Part shown: in pieces, positions 51,173 through 59,099 of the stretch
Layout: every line of letters begins with the position of its first letter
Numbering within the stretch: the stretch's first letter is position 1
DNA from: JBCDCE01 sp039182515
GTDB lineage: Bacteria; Pseudomonadota; Alphaproteobacteria; Rhodobacterales; Rhodobacteraceae
Length of the DNA stretch: 64,000 bases
Direction: 5' to 3'
Assembly: GCA_039182515.1 (NCBI GenBank)
Contig: JBCDCE010000013.1
Span: forward strand, 1-64,000
Made by a program: the position numbers and the translations under genes
Notes under the pieces: generated by a model
Told to the model about the DNA's origin: nothing
Databases searched by the model: none
What the model saw: only the letters and a program-made list of their open reading frames with translations

Positions 51173-51918
51173 CCCGCAGTCCAGCCTCCGTCGATGAGCA
51201 AGGACGTGCCAGTGATCAAGGCAGAGGCGTCGGAGGCCAAAAACACCACGGCGCCCATAATGTCTTCCACCTCGCCAATGCGGTCGAGCTTGATCTTGGA
51301 TTTAATCCAAGCCACCCGCTCAGGGTTCTGAAACGTAGGCTCGGTCAGAGGCGTGCGAATGAAGGTCGGGCAAATTGTGTTGACCCGAACGCCCTTTGGC
51401 CCCCACTCGATCGCTTGCGCTTTCGTAATGCCTTCAAGGGCATGTTTTGTGCCGCAGTAGACCGCGCGGTCAATACCGCCAACATGCCCCATCTGGCTCG
51501 AAATCTGGATGATCGAGGCCGGGCCCTTCGCGTGTTTCGCAATGGCCTGCGCCATAAAATAGGCAGCCTTAAAATTTATGCTTTGAACCGCATCAAAATC
51601 TTCAGGGGTTGTCTCCAAGCTCGGGCCGTGCCGCGCCAATCCGGCGGAATTACACAAGATATCAAAGGCATGCGCTTTGCAGAGCGCATCAACCGCATCA
51701 AGATCGGTTACGTCCAACACTATCGCTTCCGCGCTGAAGCCCGCGTCTTTGACAGCCTCAACAGAAGCACTGAGCTCTGCTTCGCCGCGCGCGGCCATAA
51801 CCACATGCGCTCCAGCTTCAGCCAGCGCGACAGCGCATCCGAGACCAATCCCACGGGAGGCTCCGGTCACAAATGCTCTGCGACCGTCTAGGCGAAATGA
51901 GGGTGTTTTAGGGAGCAT
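51169..51918 (-). CDS. SDR family oxidoreductase
   Basis: The 249-residue classical short-chain dehydrogenase has the cofactor motif TGASRGIG, NSAGLARHG in place of NNAG, the catalytic Ser in IQISSQMGHVGG, and the YCGTK (YxxxK) motif; the C-terminus ends LLIDGGWTAG. It probably oxidises a secondary alcohol with NAD(P)+. The ATG at 51918 is chosen; a TTG 27 bases upstream lies within the operator region. A palindrome sits 21-38 bases before it, and lacI follows by ATGA overlap. Confidence 0.9.
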   Translation of the reverse strand: MLPKTPSFRLDGRRAFVTGASRGIGLGCAVALAEAGAHVVMAARGEAELSASVEAVKDAGFSAEAIVLDVTDLDAVDALCKAHAFDILCNSAGLARHGPSLETTPEDFDAVQSINFKAAYFMAQAIAKHAKGPASIIQISSQMGHVGGIDRAVYCGTKHALEGITKAQAIEWGPKGVRVNTICPTFIRTPLTEPTFQNPERVAWIKSKIKLDRIGEVEDIMGAVVFLASDASALITGTSLLIDGGWTAG

Positions 51919-51938
51919 GAGCGGCGTCTTTTCGTAGT

Positions 51939-51956
51939 TTTGCAATCCTATGCAAA
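51939..51956. promoter_or_regulatory. Probable LacI-family operator, site B (SDR-lacI promoter)
   Basis: TTTGCAATCCTATGCAAA is an 18-bp near-palindrome; it differs from site A (54993-55010, read on the other strand) at one position. It lies 21-38 bases upstream of the SDR start, where a repressor would block RNA polymerase. Confidence 0.7.
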
Positions 51957-51960
51957 CACC

Positions 51961-52617
51961 CTACCCAGGCACCTGCGGGTAAGCAATGCCTTTGAAGGGT
52001 GGAAAGTCACAATAGCGGCGCTGACGCATGTCCAAAGGCTCATGAGGGACCGCTCCAAGCGCCAGTAGTTTCCCTTTTGGAACGACATAAGAATAGATCG
52101 AGCCCCGCGGCTCTTCGCGCCAGGTTAAATTGAACGCCGCAAGTTTCGGGAAGAAATAGAGCTGGTGGTAGGGAAGATAGTCATGGATCCACCAGGCCAG
52201 ATCCCGCCAATCGCGCCCCTGCGCATATTGATCCGCAAACCATGGCACAACCAGGCTCACACAGGCTCCCATGCGCCCTTTGGCGTCGCGTCTGTCCCAA
52301 ATATGCGCAGCATAGTTCTTGGGGCTCGCGGCCATTTTTTGCGGCTTTACCTCTGTAGATCCAAAACTGTTGAGCGCCTCAGATCGCAATCCTGAGCGAA
52401 TGTGCAAGGGTCCAAAGGTCTCAACTAAAGGATCGAGAAGCTCTGTGGCCAAGCCGCGCCCGGCGGCGATGGCGAGTTCTGGATCATCGGGGATATTCTG
52501 ACGGCCGTAAAAATGCGCAATTTCCGAATAGAGAAAGTTACGCATAAAGAAATATTTAGAGAGTCGTACCCGCCCCAACTCCTCTAGGGACACATAAGTT
52601 TGAGGCCGCCGCCGCAT
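51961..52617 (-). CDS. Peptidase M15-like fold protein, catalytic residues not evident
   Basis: The 218-residue protein resembles the D-Ala-D-Ala carboxypeptidase-like (M15A/Peptidase_M15_3) fold: LSKYFFMRNFLYSEIAHFYG opening, PLHIRSGLRSEALN and NYAAHIWDRRDAKGRMGACV where active enzymes carry the H...D zinc ligands. The usual H-x(6)-D spacing is not intact here, so activity is doubtful. It has no signal peptide. The ATG at 52617 overlaps the SnoaL stop (TGATG), so it belongs to the HpsN-SnoaL unit. Its function in a catabolic cluster is obscure. Confidence 0.6.
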   Translation of the reverse strand: MRRRPQTYVSLEELGRVRLSKYFFMRNFLYSEIAHFYGRQNIPDDPELAIAAGRGLATELLDPLVETFGPLHIRSGLRSEALNSFGSTEVKPQKMAASPKNYAAHIWDRRDAKGRMGACVSLVVPWFADQYAQGRDWRDLAWWIHDYLPYHQLYFFPKLAAFNLTWREEPRGSIYSYVVPKGKLLALGAVPHEPLDMRQRRYCDFPPFKGIAYPQVPG

Positions 52618-53603
52618 CACGTCTGGCCCACGCGGTCCATCAGATCTATTCCGAGATCCCTGAAGAGCTTTATGAAATCAACAAAGACCCAGTTTTCGGT
52701 AAACACATCGCCTGTGCGCAGCCAAAAATCGATGCCAGAGAAGTTCACTTCTTGGCCCTGAGCGGCATTAGATCCCCGGAAAGGCGCGCCGGTGTGGAAG
52801 CCTTTCACCCCAGCTGTGCCAGAGGCCGCGAGCAGGCGCCCTTCGGCAAAGAGCGACGCGAGATCCTGCACTTTACGATTGGGAAAGGATTTGAGCCACG
52901 GGCCTTGGTGGAAATCTTCAAACTCCTGCAAGCTCAGGCACGCACCAATGCCGCCCGGCCCGTACCATTTGATATTTGGATGGAAGAACCGGGCGATCCC
53001 CATGCTTTCGAGCTTGGCCTCATCGAAGACGTTAAGGCCTTCGAACAACAGAGCGCGCCCAAGGGCCAGCGTTTGCGCCGTCTCGGCTTCCACAGCCCCT
53101 TGCACGACGCCATCAAAAGCGGTGGGTACTGGCCAAACATGCGCCGCACCCTGGTATGGCGGCATAACCGGGCGGCCAATTTGCTCAAACCAGTCCATAA
53201 AATCGGGCAAGCATTGCACTTCAACGATTTGCCCGTTCTCGATGCACAAAAACTCGCCCCACCGGATCCGCAAAAGTCGGTCTGTGGTGGGAATTCCGTA
53301 GAAGGCGCTCCTTTGAAATCCGGTCAGGTAACCAGTCGCCCCGACCCACATACGGCCATCTGCGCTGCCATCTGCTTTTCCCGAAGAGCGCCCAGCGCAA
53401 AGAATATGATAGCTGCGCTTCGCCTCCGGAAAGGCTGCGTGCCAAGGGCGCACCCATTGCTCTTGCAAAGCTTTGGCATCACCCGCATCCGGGACAGGCT
53501 GTGGGCCTTCCCAAAGGAACTGCTCTGCAAAGAAGGCAGAGACATCTTCCCCAGCGTCGCAAGCAGCCCAATAGGCCCGCGCCAGGTCTTTTTCAGCGCT
53601 CAT
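52617..53603 (-). CDS. Tandem SnoaL-like (NTF2-fold) protein, second copy
   Basis: The 328-residue protein has two SnoaL-like halves; the first contains FFAEQFLWEGPQPVPDAG and WHAAFPEAKRSYHILCAG, the second FFHPNIKWYGPGGIGACLSLQEFEDFHQGPW. It is a distant paralogue of 49211-50164 in domain layout. Its start ATG overlaps the stop of the HisD-like gene (ATGA), and its stop overlaps the next gene. The role is unknown, probably an isomerase or hydratase step after the dehydrogenase. Confidence 0.8.
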   Translation of the reverse strand: MSAEKDLARAYWAACDAGEDVSAFFAEQFLWEGPQPVPDAGDAKALQEQWVRPWHAAFPEAKRSYHILCAGRSSGKADGSADGRMWVGATGYLTGFQRSAFYGIPTTDRLLRIRWGEFLCIENGQIVEVQCLPDFMDWFEQIGRPVMPPYQGAAHVWPVPTAFDGVVQGAVEAETAQTLALGRALLFEGLNVFDEAKLESMGIARFFHPNIKWYGPGGIGACLSLQEFEDFHQGPWLKSFPNRKVQDLASLFAEGRLLAASGTAGVKGFHTGAPFRGSNAAQGQEVNFSGIDFWLRTGDVFTENWVFVDFIKLFRDLGIDLMDRVGQT

Positions 53604-54925
53604 TCCGCCGCGTCGCGGTAGGGTGCTGCCTCTCCGTACGGCACGTTGCGGCCGCCATAACGGCGCACACGTACGTTGCATTGCTCGGCATGACCAACAA
53701 AACCTTCGAGCATACAAAGCCGCGAGCCATATTCGCCCACGAGTGTGGCGGCCTCATCGGTCAGCACCTTTTGATAGCTGTGGGTTTTCAAGAACTTGCC
53801 CACCCAGAGCCCACCCGTGTAGCGCCCGGCTTTCTTGGTTGGCAGCGTGTGGTTCGTGCCGATGACCTTGTCGCCGTTGGCCACATTGGTGCGCGGCCCC
53901 AAAAAGAGCGCGCCATAGCTTGTCATGTTTTCTAAGAACCAATCATCCCGGTCTGTCATCACTTGCACGTGCTCGGAACAGAGCTTTTCGCTTTCCGCCA
54001 GCATTTCGTCGTGATCCGCGCACAGGATGATCTCGCCGTATTCTTCCCAAGAGGTGCGTGCGGTTTCTGCTGTGGGCAGCACAGTCAAGATGCGCTCGAT
54101 CTCCGCCATGGTGGCTTCCGCCAATTTGCGCGAATTGGTAATCATCGAAGCGGGCGAATTGTAGCCATGCTCCGCTTGGCCCAAAAGATCTGTTGCCACC
54201 ATTTCGGCATCCACCGTGTCGTCACAGATCACGCATGTTTCCGTGGGCCCTGCAAAGAGGTCGATCCCAACACGGCCAAATAGCTGGCGCTTGGCTTCGG
54301 CTACAAAAGCGTTGCCTGGTCCAACAAGCATATCGCAAGGTGCGATGCTTTCGGTGCCAATGGCCATGGCCCCTACGGCCTGCACACCGCCCAGAACCAA
54401 AATCTCATCCGCGCCACCTTCGTGCATCGCGGCAACAATTGCAGGGTGCGGCTCGCCGTTTACGGGCGGTGCAGAGGCCACAACGCGCGGGACGCCAGCC
54501 ACTTTGGCGGTCAGCACAGACATATGCGCAGAGGCCACCATGGGGAATTTGCCGCCTGGCACATAGCACCCAACGGAATTCACGGGGATGTTCTTGTGGC
54601 CCAAGATTACACCAGGGATGGTCTCCACTTCCACATCCGTCATCGAAGCGCGCTGGACTTCCGCAAAGGCGCGAATTTGCTTCTGGGCAAAGCGGATGTC
54701 GTCCATCTCGCGTGTTGAGACCTTTTGCATCGCAGCTTCGATCTCGGACGCGGTCAGCACAAACGCCTGTGGCGAATAGTTGTCAAATTTCTCTGAGAGC
54801 TCTTTGACGGCGACGTCGCCGCGGGTCTCAATATCGCTCAAGATACCTTCGACGATGCTGCGCGTCTTGGCGTCGTCGGCTGCGACGTCTTCTGCGGATT
54901 TTCCGCGCTTGAGATATTCTGCCAT
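53600..54925 (-). CDS. Histidinol dehydrogenase family protein, HpsN-like
   Basis: The 441-residue NAD-dependent dehydrogenase of the HisD family is not biosynthetic HisD by sequence: it carries the HpsN-type segments VGCYVPGGKFPMVASAHMS, LVGPGNAFVAEAKRQLFG, LLGQAEHGYNSP, TNHTLPTKKAGRYTGGLWVGKF and GFVGHAEQCNVRVRRYGG. HpsN oxidises 2,3-dihydroxypropane-1-sulfonate to sulfolactate in two steps, without free aldehyde. Here no sulfolyase or TRAP transporter gene is present, so the substrate may be another polyol or polyol acid. The ATG at 54925 has GGAG in front. It is the first gene of a three-gene unit and is preceded by operator site A. Confidence 0.88.
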   Translation of the reverse strand: MAEYLKRGKSAEDVAADDAKTRSIVEGILSDIETRGDVAVKELSEKFDNYSPQAFVLTASEIEAAMQKVSTREMDDIRFAQKQIRAFAEVQRASMTDVEVETIPGVILGHKNIPVNSVGCYVPGGKFPMVASAHMSVLTAKVAGVPRVVASAPPVNGEPHPAIVAAMHEGGADEILVLGGVQAVGAMAIGTESIAPCDMLVGPGNAFVAEAKRQLFGRVGIDLFAGPTETCVICDDTVDAEMVATDLLGQAEHGYNSPASMITNSRKLAEATMAEIERILTVLPTAETARTSWEEYGEIILCADHDEMLAESEKLCSEHVQVMTDRDDWFLENMTSYGALFLGPRTNVANGDKVIGTNHTLPTKKAGRYTGGLWVGKFLKTHSYQKVLTDEAATLVGEYGSRLCMLEGFVGHAEQCNVRVRRYGGRNVPYGEAAPYRDAAE

Positions 54926-54992
54926 CGTCCGGATCTCCAAATGAGCTGTGTTGACAGTAGAATAGCAAGGCTTGCGCCGCGCTCAAGCTGAT

Positions 54993-55010
54993 TTTGCATA
55001 GGAATGCAAA
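54993..55010. promoter_or_regulatory. Probable LacI-family operator, site A (HpsN-like promoter)
   Basis: TTTGCAT-AGGA-ATGCAAA is a perfect 7-bp inverted repeat, 68-85 bases upstream of the dehydrogenase start. Its near-copy lies at 51939-51956. Confidence 0.72.
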
Positions 55011-55043
55011 TTAGTCTGTGCGAGCCTTTTGACGGCGCTTGCG

Positions 55044-55931
55044 TTACGCTTGAACGTCAAAGCCTGCCTCTTTGAGCCAACGCAGGGCCGCAGACGTAAC
55101 AGGGGCTGTTTGCCCAGGCGAGAGAATGTCTCCAGCAATCACATGCGCGTTCACGTCGTCCCCTTCGCCAACGGTCACCGGATGCAGTGAGGCAGGTCCG
55201 CCCCAGCCCCAGGCCGCGCGCTTGGCAGCAGCAGGCGAGACCACTTTGTCGTCCTCGCTATAAACAGTCAGCGCCGGCATCCTAAATCGGCCCAAATCTA
55301 AGGCGCGAAACTTGGCCAAGCACACCCGCATTGGCATCAAAGACAGCAAAGGATAAGTGGTGGTCCAATGGGCCGCATGGCCTGGGTTATGTGGCGTGAA
55401 ACTCCGCTCCCACCCAAGGATCTTCGGCCCCCACCACTGAAATCCCGGCACACGCATGGCCATGCGACCGGCGAAGTTCTGAATGTCAAAATTGGGCGAC
55501 ACAAAAAGCTGCGCAGCCAAGCCATCCACTCCGTTTGCCGCCATCTCTAGGCACACCAAAGGGCCGCCCGTGGAGCAGGAAATCACCACAACCTCGCGGC
55601 CTATGATGCGTCCGATCTGCAAGGCTTCATGGGTGCTGGCCAGCCAATCCTCGAAACTGGGCTCCGCCATGGCCGCCCCATCTCGGCCATGGCCAGCAAG
55701 CCGCGTGTAATGCAGGTTGGCACCCAGGGCCTTGGCTATATTGTCCGTAACAGGCCGGATCTCTTCGCAGCAGGCCGAAAAGCCATGCACAAACACAACG
55801 CTGAGCGGGGTCTGCACGCCCGGGCTACCGGCCCAATGCACCCGTTTTCGCGCTGCGGGCCGTAAATTTGCGACATCTGCCTCCCTGGCACTGAGCCAGG
55901 CATCGACCTCATCAACGGCGGGCCAAGACAC
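55044..55931 (-). CDS. Alpha/beta-fold hydrolase
   Basis: The 295-residue hydrolase has VVFVHGFSACCEEIRPVTDNIA (oxyanion region), the nucleophile in VVISCSTGGPLVCLEM (SxSxG rather than GxSxG), and GDDVNAHVIAGD towards the C-terminus. The start is uncertain: a GTG at 55931 overlaps the MFS stop by 20 bases, while a longer frame from 55982 overlaps it by 71. The overlap indicates co-transcription with the MFS gene. Substrate is unknown. Confidence 0.78.
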   Translation of the reverse strand: MSWPAVDEVDAWLSAREADVANLRPAARKRVHWAGSPGVQTPLSVVFVHGFSACCEEIRPVTDNIAKALGANLHYTRLAGHGRDGAAMAEPSFEDWLASTHEALQIGRIIGREVVVISCSTGGPLVCLEMAANGVDGLAAQLFVSPNFDIQNFAGRMAMRVPGFQWWGPKILGWERSFTPHNPGHAAHWTTTYPLLSLMPMRVCLAKFRALDLGRFRMPALTVYSEDDKVVSPAAAKRAAWGWGGPASLHPVTVGEGDDVNAHVIAGDILSPGQTAPVTSAALRWLKEAGFDVQA

Positions 55932-57270
55932 GCGTTGCCTCCGGTCGGTACACCAATAAAAGTCCCAAAATCGCCACCACAAAAATCAATATCGGCACAA
56001 CTGTAATGGCCATTTCCAAGGCCCCTAAAGCTTGTGGCGTTTGTGTTGTCACGCCCGTGGTCGCTTCCTGCCAACCATAAGCGGCGATCACCGTGCCTAA
56101 AATCGCTGGCGCAATGGCATTGGCCACCTTTTGCCCAAAGAGCCAAACGGAAGAAAACGCTCCCTCGATGGCCTCGCCCGTTTCAGCCCGCGTGACATCC
56201 ATCAAGTCTGGATACATGGCCCAAGGGATCGCCTGATAGGCCCCGTTTGTAACGCCTGCAAACAAAAGCAAAAGCACCATTTGTGTAAGATCGTTGGACG
56301 GCAGTGCACGGTAGAGGAGTACCATCACACAGATGTAGCAACACAGCCCTATCACCAGCGCGGTCAGCTTGCCAAAACGAATGGAGATGAAGGCCCAAAG
56401 CGGTTGGCTGATCATAGCCCCCACCACAAACGGTGCAAACAACAGCGACAAGATTGGGATGCCTCCTGCGACCACGCTTGAGAAAGGTGAGCCGCCACCA
56501 TCAGAGATGAGGTTTTTGGCCGCCAGTGGCATTCCGGCTGTGATTTGCGCAATCGACAGCGTCATGACACCGTAGAGCACAACAAGGATCAGAAAAGCGC
56601 GGTTCGAGCACACATGCCGAAGCATCTCTCTTGGACGCACGTTTGACGGTGTTTCAATGCGCGGCGCGCTACGTGTGAAATAGAGCGATAGCCAAATGGT
56701 CCCCAACACCAAGGGCGCGACCATAAGAACGGCCGTAAAGTGCCCTTCGCGGGTGCCGCCCGCTAGGATTGGCACGAGCCCGCCGCCTATTAAGATCCCA
56801 ATACTGGCAAAAGCCATGCGCCACGCCAGCATGCGAGAGCGCTCAGCGGGATCTTGAGTCATTTCTCCCGCAGTCGCGGCATAGGGAATGGCCGCCATCG
56901 TAAACCCTAGGGTCGCCAAAACAAAAAAACCACCCAGCCAGAGCATCGGCCCCGTCCAACTGCCCTCGCTTGAGGCAGGGCTTGCAAACATCCCCAACAT
57001 GCCAATCACCATCACGACCGCTCCAACGGCAATCCATGGGGCCCTGCGCCCAAAGCGAGATTTTGTGTGATCAGACAGATATCCAACGATGGGATCCGTC
57101 ACGATATCGAACAGGAGTATGGCCGTTGTAACAAAGCCTGCAACGCCCGCAGGCACACCTAGGTAGCTTGTCAGAAAATCAAACACCAAAAGCTGTTTGA
57201 CCATGACGAATACGACGATGCCCATATCCGCCAGGCCCCAGCCAGCCTTTTGCCCAATGCTCAAACTCAT
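55912..57270 (-). CDS. MFS transporter, GPH (glycoside-pentoside-hexuronide)-like
   Basis: The 452-residue inner-membrane protein has about twelve helices and the GPH/MFS-type loop YLSDHTKSRFGRRAPWI between helices 2 and 3; it opens with GQKAGWGLADMGIVVFVMVKQLLVFDFLTSYLG. GPH symporters usually import sugars or sugar acids with Na+ or H+. Its position immediately upstream of the LacI-controlled cluster, with the flanking hydrolases, suggests it brings in the substrate, though no LacI operator was found before it. Confidence 0.87.
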   Translation of the reverse strand: MSLSIGQKAGWGLADMGIVVFVMVKQLLVFDFLTSYLGVPAGVAGFVTTAILLFDIVTDPIVGYLSDHTKSRFGRRAPWIAVGAVVMVIGMLGMFASPASSEGSWTGPMLWLGGFFVLATLGFTMAAIPYAATAGEMTQDPAERSRMLAWRMAFASIGILIGGGLVPILAGGTREGHFTAVLMVAPLVLGTIWLSLYFTRSAPRIETPSNVRPREMLRHVCSNRAFLILVVLYGVMTLSIAQITAGMPLAAKNLISDGGGSPFSSVVAGGIPILSLLFAPFVVGAMISQPLWAFISIRFGKLTALVIGLCCYICVMVLLYRALPSNDLTQMVLLLLFAGVTNGAYQAIPWAMYPDLMDVTRAETGEAIEGAFSSVWLFGQKVANAIAPAILGTVIAAYGWQEATTGVTTQTPQALGALEMAITVVPILIFVVAILGLLLVYRPEATRVLARR

Positions 57271-57349
57271 CTCGGTCCTTCCTCCCCACCCTGCCCGTGT
57301 CTTTAGCCGCAGGTCTGTGCAGGCAGTTAGCCTGGCCTAAGGCGAGGCG

Positions 57350-58102
57350 TCAAAGCGTATCGAGAATGACGTCGAGTTCTTTGGTCAAAATGTCGAGACA
57401 GACCGCATCGGAGAACGAATGATCCGCTCCGCGCACGAGCATCAGCCGCGCATCCTCCGCCTCTACGTGATCCAAAAGCCGCGTTGCCGTCTGCGTACTC
57501 ACCGAAGTATCTTCCGTTCCTTGGAAGAGCCTCACGGGACAGTCGAGCTTCAAAGGCTTTGGAAAGATCAGATGATCGCGCCCGTCTTCAATGAGCTTTT
57601 TGGTGATCGGATAAGGATCCCCGTAGTCAGAGGGCACGTAAACAACACCATCGCGCGCCAACGTGACCCGGTCTTGCGCATCAAGCGAGGGCCAAATGCC
57701 CTCTTGAGTAAAATCAGGCGCTGCCGCGATGCCAAAGAGCGCCGCTGTAGGGATATGATCGCTGCGTGCAATCAACAGCGAAATCCATCCCCCCATCGAG
57801 GAGCCGACCAGAATCTGCGGCCCGCGCGTCACCTCTTCCATGAGGCTCAGAGCATCATCGTACCAATCGCCAATGCAGCCATCGGTGAAGGCCTCGCTGG
57901 ATTGACCGTGGCCAGAATAGTCAAACCGCAAATAGGCCTGTCCGCGTGCCTTTGCCCAAGCCTCAAGATGTGTGGCTTTTGAGCCCGTCATATCTGACAT
58001 GAAGCCGCCCAAAAAGACGACGCCTGGGCCTTGGCCCTCGGTCTGATGGTACGCAATTTTATGGCCAGAAGCGGCCTCGAAGATTTGCGGTTTAGCGGTC
58101 AC
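57350..58102 (-). CDS. Alpha/beta-fold hydrolase, ABHD10-like
   Basis: The 250-residue protein resembles ABHD10/serine esterases: GPGVVFLGGFMSDMTGSKATHLEAWA, the nucleophile in ILVGSSMGGWISLLIA, LFQGTEDTSVSTQTA with the acid residue, and RGADHSFSDA with the catalytic His. A GTG start at 58102 overlaps the end of the upstream lipoprotein gene by 11 bases; the in-frame ATGs at 58126 and 58123 lie further inside that gene. It is followed after 79 bases by the MFS gene on the same strand. Confidence 0.8.
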   Translation of the reverse strand: MTAKPQIFEAASGHKIAYHQTEGQGPGVVFLGGFMSDMTGSKATHLEAWAKARGQAYLRFDYSGHGQSSEAFTDGCIGDWYDDALSLMEEVTRGPQILVGSSMGGWISLLIARSDHIPTAALFGIAAAPDFTQEGIWPSLDAQDRVTLARDGVVYVPSDYGDPYPITKKLIEDGRDHLIFPKPLKLDCPVRLFQGTEDTSVSTQTATRLLDHVEAEDARLMLVRGADHSFSDAVCLDILTKELDVILDTL

Positions 58103-58367
58103 AAATCTGGTTCCCACGCGCATCAATCAACGGAGCGAGGTACCCGCCATCAGCCCGCACCCGGTGCGAATAGCATCCCGTGGGCGAGCGGTAGAGCGCC
58201 GCTTGACTGATCCCAAATGCCGATGCGGCATTCGCAGCACGCCGGGAAATGTTTGCCGGGGGCGGCGCTTCAAAGCTCGCCGGAGCGGCCGTTGGGGCAC
58301 CGCCGCCTTCGCTTGTGCAACCAGCAGCAAAAGCTCCCAGAAAGATTAGGGCAAGTGTTCGTCTCAT
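58092..58367 (-). CDS. Small putative lipoprotein
   Basis: The 91-residue protein has a lipoprotein signal (MRRTLALIFLGAFAAGC, lipobox at FAAGC with the Cys at 17) and a short Pro/Ala-rich linker. The mature part has SFEAPPPANISRR, then YRSPTGCYSHRVRADGGYLAP and ends GNQICDR, suggesting a small disulfide (C65-C89). Function is unknown. The next gene starts inside its last codons. Confidence 0.75.
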   Translation of the reverse strand: MRRTLALIFLGAFAAGCTSEGGGAPTAAPASFEAPPPANISRRAANAASAFGISQAALYRSPTGCYSHRVRADGGYLAPLIDARGNQICDR

Positions 58368-58585
58368 GTCGCTCTACCACGTGATTTTCGCGCGTAGTAT
58401 AGAGGGTTTTTCCCCACTCGGAAGGTCCAGAAAACATTGCTTTTTTAGAGTGTTGCTAGATTTATACTCACAACTTAGGCCTTTTTCGCGAAGGCTTTAT
58501 AGGAAATACTGCAGGGCTTTGGTGCGCTTCTAAGGGCCCGAACACAAAAGCGCCCTGCAATGAACGGAGCGCCAAAAATATCGCA

Positions 58586-58606
58586 CAGTCACCGATCAGG
58601 TGACTG
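58586..58606 (-). terminator. Hairpin terminator downstream of the 67-residue ORF
   Basis: CAGTCACC and GGTGACTG form a perfect 8-bp stem with a 5-base loop. On the minus strand it is followed by TGCGATATTTTT, about 20 bases after the stop at 58626. Confidence 0.55.
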
Positions 58607-58625
58607 CTCCTTTTACAAACAGCCG

Positions 58626-58829
58626 CTAACCACCGACGTAGACGCCATTCCTTGGGCGGTAGAAGCGCTTTTGATTGTGCAAACGCCCCAAGAGATCATG
58701 CACATCACGGGCTCTGCGCTTTGCATCAGAGTTCTCGACAGGAGCTTTCGCTGTCTCTTTGCGCAGCGCATCTTCGATCAGCGCCAAATCCTCAACCGAG
58801 AGCTCAAAATTCTTGTTATAGCCAGCCAT
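58626..58829 (-). CDS. Conserved hypothetical small protein
   Basis: The 67-residue protein begins MAGYNKNFELSVEDLALIEDALR and ends DVHDLLGRLHNQKRFYRPRNGVYVGG. I recall short proteins with these ends in Rhodobacterales; no function is known. AAGGACGG lies 5-6 bases before the ATG at 58829, whereas the longer frame adds an unlikely aromatic leader. It is transcribed alone, divergent from thrS. Confidence 0.78.
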   Translation of the reverse strand: MAGYNKNFELSVEDLALIEDALRKETAKAPVENSDAKRRARDVHDLLGRLHNQKRFYRPRNGVYVGG

Positions 58830-59099
58830 ATTTGCCGTCCTTAAAGGGAGTTTCCGATAGTGAACAAGCCTTACATATAAGAAATACCACACGCGTCCAC
58901 CCCAAAATAGGTAATAAATTCAATTATTTCGGCATACAGAGGCATGCGAAAATTGTGTGCATTTGTATGCCTTTGAGAGGAAAAAAGGGCAAAAACCACC
59001 TAAGCCCTTGACCCAAAGCGCTTAAAACGGCACGAGCGCGACACCATAACCCGCAACCGGGCGCTCAGTCGGCGCCAAACTGACGAGGAGGCGCAAATC

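Noticed and set aside
53600..54925. Annotation as biosynthetic histidinol dehydrogenase (hisD)
   Set aside because: Motifs and gene neighbourhood fit the HpsN-like catabolic subfamily; no other histidine genes are nearby.
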